A stretch of DNA of 64,000 nt from Bradyrhizobium sp. SZCCT0231 (GTDB lineage: Bacteria > Pseudomonadota > Alphaproteobacteria > Rhizobiales > Xanthobacteraceae): assembly GCF_018130245.1 (NCBI RefSeq), contig NZ_JAFCKP010000010.1:147375-211374 (forward strand). The letters run 5' to 3'. This document shows, piece by piece, positions 59,404 to 64,000 of this stretch. The notes under the pieces are model-generated. The model saw nothing but the letters and a program-made list of their open reading frames with translations, was not told where the DNA came from and did no database searches. The position numbers and the translations under genes are program-made. Within the stretch, counting starts at the first letter, position 1. Each line of letters begins with the position of its first letter.

Positions 59404-62250
59404 TCAGTTCCGGAGTTGCGCCGTCAACTCGCGCGCGGTGCGCATGTCGGCGATCTCGGCGCCCTCCGTGAACGATCCCAGGACATTCCTCAGAACGGCC
59501 AGAGCGGCCGCGTTCTGGCCAGCCCCCATCTTGAGTCGCGCGAGGCTGATCGCGCAGCGCAACTCCCAGAAGCGCGCGCCCTGGTGGCCGGCAATCTCCA
59601 TGGCCTCGCGAAAGCGTGCCTCGGCGTCCTCTGAATGCCGCGCGCTCCTGAGCATCAATTCTGCCTTGATGCGGATCAGCTCCGGCAGATACCAGAGCTC
59701 CTGCCGGTCGTTGCAACGGGTCAGGACGTCGTCGATCACGTCGAGGCCTCGGTCGATCTGGTCGGCCTCCAGAAAACCCGCTGCCAGCTCGCCGAGCAGG
59801 GGAAGAAAGCGCGGCAGGAAGCGCGCATCGCCGGCGCGATTGAGCTCTTCGCGCAGCAGCGGCAGGCCGATCGCGACGTCGCCGCGCTTGGCGACGACTG
59901 CCGCATTGAAGGCCCTTGCCCACAGGCCCCACAGCCGGATCGCGTGCCGCTCGGTGTGCTCGAGCAGCTCGCTGCCGTGGCGTTCCGCGGCGTCGAGATC
60001 GCCGGCCCAGAAAGCGATCGGGCAGGCGGCCTGTCCCAGCACGCTGCAGAAGGTCAGGGCGTGGCCATTGGCCCGGCCTTCCTCGATGTTTCTTGCCGCC
60101 AGCGCCTGGGCCTGGTCGGCGAGACCCTGCAGCCACAGGATGCGCGCCCGGAAATATTGCGTCGAGATCCTGAGATCGAGCGGGAAGATCTTCGGCTTCT
60201 CCGCCAGCACGTGCAGCGAAGCATTGACCCGGTCGATGCGCTGCCGCGCGTCGTTCTGGTCGCCGAGATAGTGCAGTGCGACAGCCATCAGCCGGTCGCC
60301 CAGCATGAGGTCGGTCTTGTCAGGGGAGTTCGCGGCCGCGCTCGCAAAGCGATCGGCGAGCGCACGGGCCTTGCCGAACTGCCCGTTGTTGAACTGGTCG
60401 ATGCACAGGCCCCACAGTGCGCGCAGGCGGAAATCCTTGTCGTCGAGCTTGTCCGCCAGCGCGAGAGTCGTCTCCAGGATCGGGCGCGCCTCGCGCGCGC
60501 GGCCCTCGCCATACATCAGCGACCAGCCGAGTGCCGACAGCAGCTGCATGCGGATGCGATCGTCGCCCCCGGTGTCTCCGAGCGCTGCAAGCGCCGTTCT
60601 GGTACGTTCGCGGCATTCGGCGAACAGCGAAAGGCGTACCCACAGCGTGACCGCGGCCGCCGTCAGCGCGACACCGAGCCTTGCGTCGCCGTCGGGCGCG
60701 AAGGCCCAATCCAGCGCCGCGCGCACATTGTCGAGCTCCCCCGCATAGATGCTCAGCCATTCGGGCAGCGGTGTCGATGTATCGGCCTCCGCGTGCTCGA
60801 AGAAATCTCGAAAATGCTCGGCATGGCGCCGCGCGAACTGCCTGAGTTCACCGAGCTCGTTCAGCTTCCCGAGCGCGTAGGTGCGCGTAGTGTCGAGCAG
60901 GCGATAGCGCAGCGCCCGCGAACCGGATGGCGAGATCAGCGATTTGGTGACCAGGCTGTCGATCGCCTCCAACGTCTCCGAGATGCTGAGGCCCTCGCCG
61001 GATGCGACCGCGGCGGCGGCCTCCGGCGCGAATGGTCCGGCAAACACCGACAGTCGCCGCAAGGTGGCGCTTTCCGCCGGAGGCAGCAGGTCGTAGCTCC
61101 AGTCCAGGGCCGCAGCGAGCGTCTGGTGCCGCGGCACGGCCGTGCGCCGCCCCCGCCATTGCAGCGAAAAGCGGCTGTCGAGCAGGGAGGCCGTGCCGGC
61201 GATGCCGTACGCATTGACACGGCCCGCCGCGAGTTCGATCGCCAGCGCAATGCCGTCGAGGCGCCGGCAGATGTTCGCGACCAGCGGCGCTTCCTCGGCG
61301 CTGAGCTGGAACGGACCCGAGCCCTGCGCGATGCGCTCGACGAAGAGCTGAGCCGCAGGGTAGGCGAGGACCCCGGCGACATCGAGGCTCTCCCGCTCCG
61401 GCGGACAATCCAGCGGGAACAGCCGGAAGATCCGCTCGCCTTCGCTGCGGAACGACTCGCGGCTGGTTGCGAGAACGCGAAGCTGCGGCGCTTCGCGAAC
61501 GATGCGCTCGACGAATGGAGCCAGCGTGTCCAGCACATGCTCGCAACTGTCGAAGATCAGCAGGGTCGGTCCGGTCCTCAGGAATGTCAGAATGGCCGGC
61601 GTCGGGTCCTCCGCGCTGACGTTCAGTCCGAGGACCGAGGCGATGGTGGTCGTGACATGGCCGGCGTCCCGAAGCGGACCGAAATCGACGAAGAAGACGC
61701 GTCCGCCGAAATCCGCCGAGCGGCGATGCCCGACCGTGACGGCGACGGCCGTCTTGCCGATGCCGCCTGGGCCGACCACCGTCATGAAGCGATGCAGCGT
61801 CAATCCGGTTGAAATCTTCTCGATCACCTCCTCTCGTCCGATCATCTTTGCAAGCTGAGCAGGCAGGGAGCGAGGGGTGACGATTTCGGATGGTGAGGCT
61901 TGGGCGACCGGCGGAGCCGCTTGAGCGAACGGCGCGACAAAGCAATAGCCGCGGCCGGGCACATTGAGGACATAACGGGCCGACTTGCCGGTATCGCCGA
62001 GCACCTTGCGCAGCGCTGCGACGTGGAAGCGCAGACTGCCCTCGTCGACATTCACGTCGGCCCAGATACGCTTGACCAGCTCCCTCTTGTCGATGACTTC
62101 ACCGGGGCGCTCGGCAAGCAAGATCAGAATATCGAGCGCGCGGCCGCCGATATGAAGCGGCGCCCCCTCCTTCTCCAGGAGCCGGGACTTTGGAAACAGC
62201 CGAAATGGCCCAAATGAAATGTGCAAGTCGTGATTACTTTGAGCTGGCAC
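59404..62250 (-). CDS. Winged-helix / STAND ATPase / TPR regulator, copy 2
   Basis: 948 residues, co-linear with the protein at 53535-56378 over its length: winged helix (ISFGPFRLFPKSRLLEKEGA, VDEGSLRFHVAALRKVLGD, LNVPGRGYCFVAP), ATPase with Walker A VGPGGIGKTAVAV and Walker B LLIFDSCEHVLDTL, and TPR-like C-terminus. The middle GIAGTASLLDSRFSLQWRGR then RHQTLAAALDWSYDLLPPAE is almost identical between copies. A shared palindrome lies 65 bases upstream. Convergent with msrA. Ligand and targets unknown. Confidence 0.85.
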   Translation of the reverse strand: MPAQSNHDLHISFGPFRLFPKSRLLEKEGAPLHIGGRALDILILLAERPGEVIDKRELVKRIWADVNVDEGSLRFHVAALRKVLGDTGKSARYVLNVPGRGYCFVAPFAQAAPPVAQASPSEIVTPRSLPAQLAKMIGREEVIEKISTGLTLHRFMTVVGPGGIGKTAVAVTVGHRRSADFGGRVFFVDFGPLRDAGHVTTTIASVLGLNVSAEDPTPAILTFLRTGPTLLIFDSCEHVLDTLAPFVERIVREAPQLRVLATSRESFRSEGERIFRLFPLDCPPERESLDVAGVLAYPAAQLFVERIAQGSGPFQLSAEEAPLVANICRRLDGIALAIELAAGRVNAYGIAGTASLLDSRFSLQWRGRRTAVPRHQTLAAALDWSYDLLPPAESATLRRLSVFAGPFAPEAAAAVASGEGLSISETLEAIDSLVTKSLISPSGSRALRYRLLDTTRTYALGKLNELGELRQFARRHAEHFRDFFEHAEADTSTPLPEWLSIYAGELDNVRAALDWAFAPDGDARLGVALTAAAVTLWVRLSLFAECRERTRTALAALGDTGGDDRIRMQLLSALGWSLMYGEGRAREARPILETTLALADKLDDKDFRLRALWGLCIDQFNNGQFGKARALADRFASAAANSPDKTDLMLGDRLMAVALHYLGDQNDARQRIDRVNASLHVLAEKPKIFPLDLRISTQYFRARILWLQGLADQAQALAARNIEEGRANGHALTFCSVLGQAACPIAFWAGDLDAAERHGSELLEHTERHAIRLWGLWARAFNAAVVAKRGDVAIGLPLLREELNRAGDARFLPRFLPLLGELAAGFLEADQIDRGLDVIDDVLTRCNDRQELWYLPELIRIKAELMLRSARHSEDAEARFREAMEIAGHQGARFWELRCAISLARLKMGAGQNAAALAVLRNVLGSFTEGAEIADMRTARELTAQLRN

Positions 62251-62274
62251 GTGCCATTGCCCCCTCGACGGGAG

Positions 62275-63666
62275 TCAAAAGGTACTTGGTGGTGGTCTAG
62301 CAGAACGACGCGTCCAGTAAACTGGCCGAAAGCCGCATGGCAGACAGACTGGCGCAGATGGCTTGGGCTCGCTTCGGCTTGCCAAAATAGTGCCTGTGAA
62401 AGAAGGGTTTAGGTTGGCATGCCAGGACGACGGCCTCCACCCGCGCCCCGCGTGGGACCATTGCGGCTCCTGGCCGTTCCGTCCGCAAATTCGGCGCAAG
62501 GCCGCACACACATCGACGTGCGACATCTGGCGCTGCTCCGCCGTGACGATCCTCGCCGACAGTGTGACGAGACCCATCAATGCGGCCAGCAGCCAAAACG
62601 CCATCGGCAATCCGCCAAGACTTGCGACGAAGCCCACGCCGGCAGGGCCGATCAGGACCCCTGCGTAGCCCGCAGTCGTGATCGCCGCGACCGCAAGCCC
62701 GGTGGGCATCACCGTTTGCCGCGCCGCCCGCCGAAATAACACCGGCACGAGATTTGAGGCGCCGAGCCCGATCAGCAGGAATCCGCCGAGGGCGATCGCT
62801 GCAACGGGCGCTGTGAGCAGCACCACAAAACCCGCGATCGCTATGAGGCTGCCCCAGAGCAATGTCGTGCGGTCCCCGATACGTGCAACGACCGCGTCGC
62901 CGCCGAGCCGGCCCATGGTCATCGCGATCGAGAACACGATGTAGCCGGCTCCGCCTTGCGCCTCGGTGACGAGCCCCGCGCCGATCACGAGCAGCGCGCC
63001 CCAATCGAGCATCGCGCCTTCGACCAGGAAGGTGATGGCGCCGAGCAGTGCAAGCAGCAGCACCGATCCGTGCGGCAGCACGAACAGTGGACCCTCCTGC
63101 ACCTGCACCGAGCGAAGCAGGCGCGGCCAGGTCACGAGCATCGCGATCAGCATCAGCACGGAGCAGATCAGCGTGCAGGCGAGCGCGCCGAGTTGCAGCG
63201 AGAGCAGCGCCGTCATCAGCGCGGATCCGGCGAAGCCGCCGATGCTGAACAGGGCGTGGAAGCCGGACATCAGCGGGCGTCCCGCGGCGCGCTCCACCTC
63301 CACGGCGTGGATGTTCATGGCGACGTCAATCGAGCCGAGCGCGGCGCCGAACGCAAGGAGCGCCAGCGCCAGCGATAGGGGCGAGCTTGCGATCGCGAGC
63401 AGCGGCAGGACCAGCGTGAGACCGAGCCCGCCTGCGACGATGATCGGCCTGCTGCCGTAGCGCGCGCTGAGAACGCCGGTCAGCAGCATCGCGACGACCG
63501 AGCCGATGCCGAGGCTGAGCAGGAGCAGGCCGAGGACTCCGTCGTCGACGGCGAGCCGCGCCTTCGCGAACGGCACCAGCGGCGCCCAGCACGCGATGCC
63601 AAAGCCCGCAACGAGGAAGGCAAGCCGGGTCGCAAGGCGGGTCGCCGGCCGGTCGGCAGAAGACAT
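62275..63666 (-). CDS. MFS transporter with an odd C-terminal extension
   Basis: 463 residues. About 12 membrane helices fill ~10-385 (FLVAGFGIACWAPLVPFAKA, GGLGLTLVLPLLAIASSP, LLIGLGASNLVPVLFRRAAR, AGYAGVLIGPAGVGFVASLG), the normal length of this sugar/drug-type MFS subgroup. After LVTLSARIVTAEQRQ the last ~80 residues are hydrophilic, Arg/Pro/Trp-rich and unlike a transporter tail, which suggests loss of the original stop by frameshift or mutation. Substrate unknown. Confidence 0.85.
   Translation of the reverse strand: MSSADRPATRLATRLAFLVAGFGIACWAPLVPFAKARLAVDDGVLGLLLLSLGIGSVVAMLLTGVLSARYGSRPIIVAGGLGLTLVLPLLAIASSPLSLALALLAFGAALGSIDVAMNIHAVEVERAAGRPLMSGFHALFSIGGFAGSALMTALLSLQLGALACTLICSVLMLIAMLVTWPRLLRSVQVQEGPLFVLPHGSVLLLALLGAITFLVEGAMLDWGALLVIGAGLVTEAQGGAGYIVFSIAMTMGRLGGDAVVARIGDRTTLLWGSLIAIAGFVVLLTAPVAAIALGGFLLIGLGASNLVPVLFRRAARQTVMPTGLAVAAITTAGYAGVLIGPAGVGFVASLGGLPMAFWLLAALMGLVTLSARIVTAEQRQMSHVDVCAALRRICGRNGQEPQWSHAGRGWRPSSWHANLNPSFTGTILASRSEPKPSAPVCLPCGFRPVYWTRRSARPPPSTF
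62315..62332. promoter_or_regulatory. Shared palindromic element upstream of regulator copy 2
   Basis: CAGTAAACTGGCCGAAAG, identical to 56440-56457. Here the palindrome extends to CCAGT-AA-ACTGG (62314-62325). It lies 64 bases upstream of the start codon of the regulator and inside the unusual 3' extension of the MFS gene. Confidence 0.7.
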
Positions 63667-63789
63667 GAGAACTCCGGGAAAACAGGGGCGGGTACGGCCG
63701 ATGAGTCCTCCGATTGCCGCGACTTTATGTCGGCAGTGCGTTCATATTGTCGCAGATCGCAACTCGTCGCGATTGCAGTGGACTCCCGT

Positions 63790-63880
63790 GGCCCGGATGG
63801 AGCGCCAGCGTAGTCCGGGGCCGCTCGCCCGGCATCTTGCACTTTCCCGGATTACGCTCGCACTCCATCCGGGCTACGGG
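63790..63880. repeat. Palindromic intergenic repeat (REP-like)
   Basis: CCCGGATGGAG (63792-63802) pairs with CTCCATCCGGG (63863-63873), and an inner GTAGTCCGGG pairs with CCCGGATTAC (one G-T pair). This form is familiar from Bradyrhizobium and Rhodopseudomonas intergenic DNA. Confidence 0.65.
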
Positions 63881-63904
63881 ACCGGGGTGTGTCGCCCGGC
63901 TGTC

Positions 63905-64000
63905 AACCCACCCGCGGAAAAATATTCCGCTTTACCGAAATTCGGAAATGGCGTATGTATCGCCTATCCCGGCTCATTCTTGAGGGGCGATCGTGCTGAT
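63905..64000. repeat. Probable dispersed Bradyrhizobium repeat, cut by the window edge
   Basis: The stretch with GAAAAATATTCCGCTTTACC, GAAATTCGGAAATGGCGTAT and TTGAGGGGCGATCGTGCT resembles a sequence I recall as recurring in Bradyrhizobium genomes. This is from memory and not verifiable within the window. Confidence 0.4.

Noticed and set aside
59635-61812. Long plus-strand open frame (725 codons) opposite regulator copy 2
   Set aside because: Antisense frame of a strongly supported regulator; Arg/Gln/Ala-rich with no domain.
1-64000. tRNA or rRNA genes
   Set aside because: I looked for TTCGA-loop/CCA-type tRNA features and rRNA motifs in the intergenic stretches and saw none I could support.

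Overview
The window looks like chromosomal DNA of a Bradyrhizobium-type alphaproteobacterium. This rests on the high-GC coding style, repeat elements near 51.24 kb and 63.8-64.0 kb that I recognise from Bradyrhizobium intergenic DNA, and the gene families present (UbiTUV with UbiD/UbiX, HWE-type kinase, H-NS/HvrA-like protein, DUF2249 proteins). The left ~40 kb is an accessory surface-polysaccharide and protein-export island. It has visibly lower GC in places, AT-rich promoter tracts, an IS66 remnant and broken small genes. The right ~24 kb reads as ordinary high-GC chromosome.

0-10 kb: the 5' part of a secreted beta-helix protein (minus strand, cut by the window edge) and a Wzy/O-antigen-ligase-like membrane protein (minus). 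Then comes a plus-strand run of polysaccharide genes: two GT-A glycosyltransferases, two SAM methyltransferases, an FkbM methyltransferase, a GT4 and a GT2 glycosyltransferase. A PAP2-like membrane protein follows on the minus strand. 10-18.3 kb: an IS66 transposase remnant, then a type I secretion unit made of a beta-helix/Ig-repeat/RTX-tailed exoprotein, a PrtD-like ABC exporter and a PrtE/HlyD-like adaptor. 18.4-20.2 kb: a compact minus-strand group of exosortase-family protein, anchored partner and a small protein with a PEP-CTERM-like tail. 20.4-33.4 kb: a LEPR-XLL giant exoprotein (LamG, Ig, FN3, PQQ-type sugar dehydrogenase, PKD) followed by a tightly spaced operon of GAF-HlyD adaptor, PqqD-M50-HlyD fusion and a short SecA homologue, with a divergent periplasmic adaptor. 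I regard this as the best candidate for a poorly described export system. 34-40 kb: a LapG-like cysteine protease, two left-handed beta-helix proteins, an H-NS-like protein, a NarL-type regulator and small secreted or coiled-coil proteins.

40-48 kb: a low-oxygen respiration block. It holds a Crp/Fnr regulator, an NnrS-like membrane protein with DUF2249 and DUF59 partners, UbiX-UbiD, and divergently UbiT-UbiU-UbiV (O2-independent ubiquinone synthesis) with an FNR/FixK-like palindrome between ubiD and ubiT. 48.9-53.4 kb: a BisC-family molybdoenzyme, an AraC regulator and a conserved hypothetical. 53.5-62.3 kb: two paralogous ~950-aa winged-helix/ATPase/TPR regulators bracket an HWE kinase, a VOC protein, OsmC and MsrA. 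Both regulators carry the same palindromic element ~62-65 bp upstream. An MFS transporter and repeat DNA end the window.

Themes that connect the genes: polysaccharide assembly plus at least three export routes (type I, exosortase-type anchoring, putative SecA/M50/HlyD export) and a LapG-like protease point to cell-surface or biofilm building. The repeated AT-rich promoter tracts and the local H-NS-like gene suggest common silencing. All functional calls are by reading motifs and were not checked against databases.
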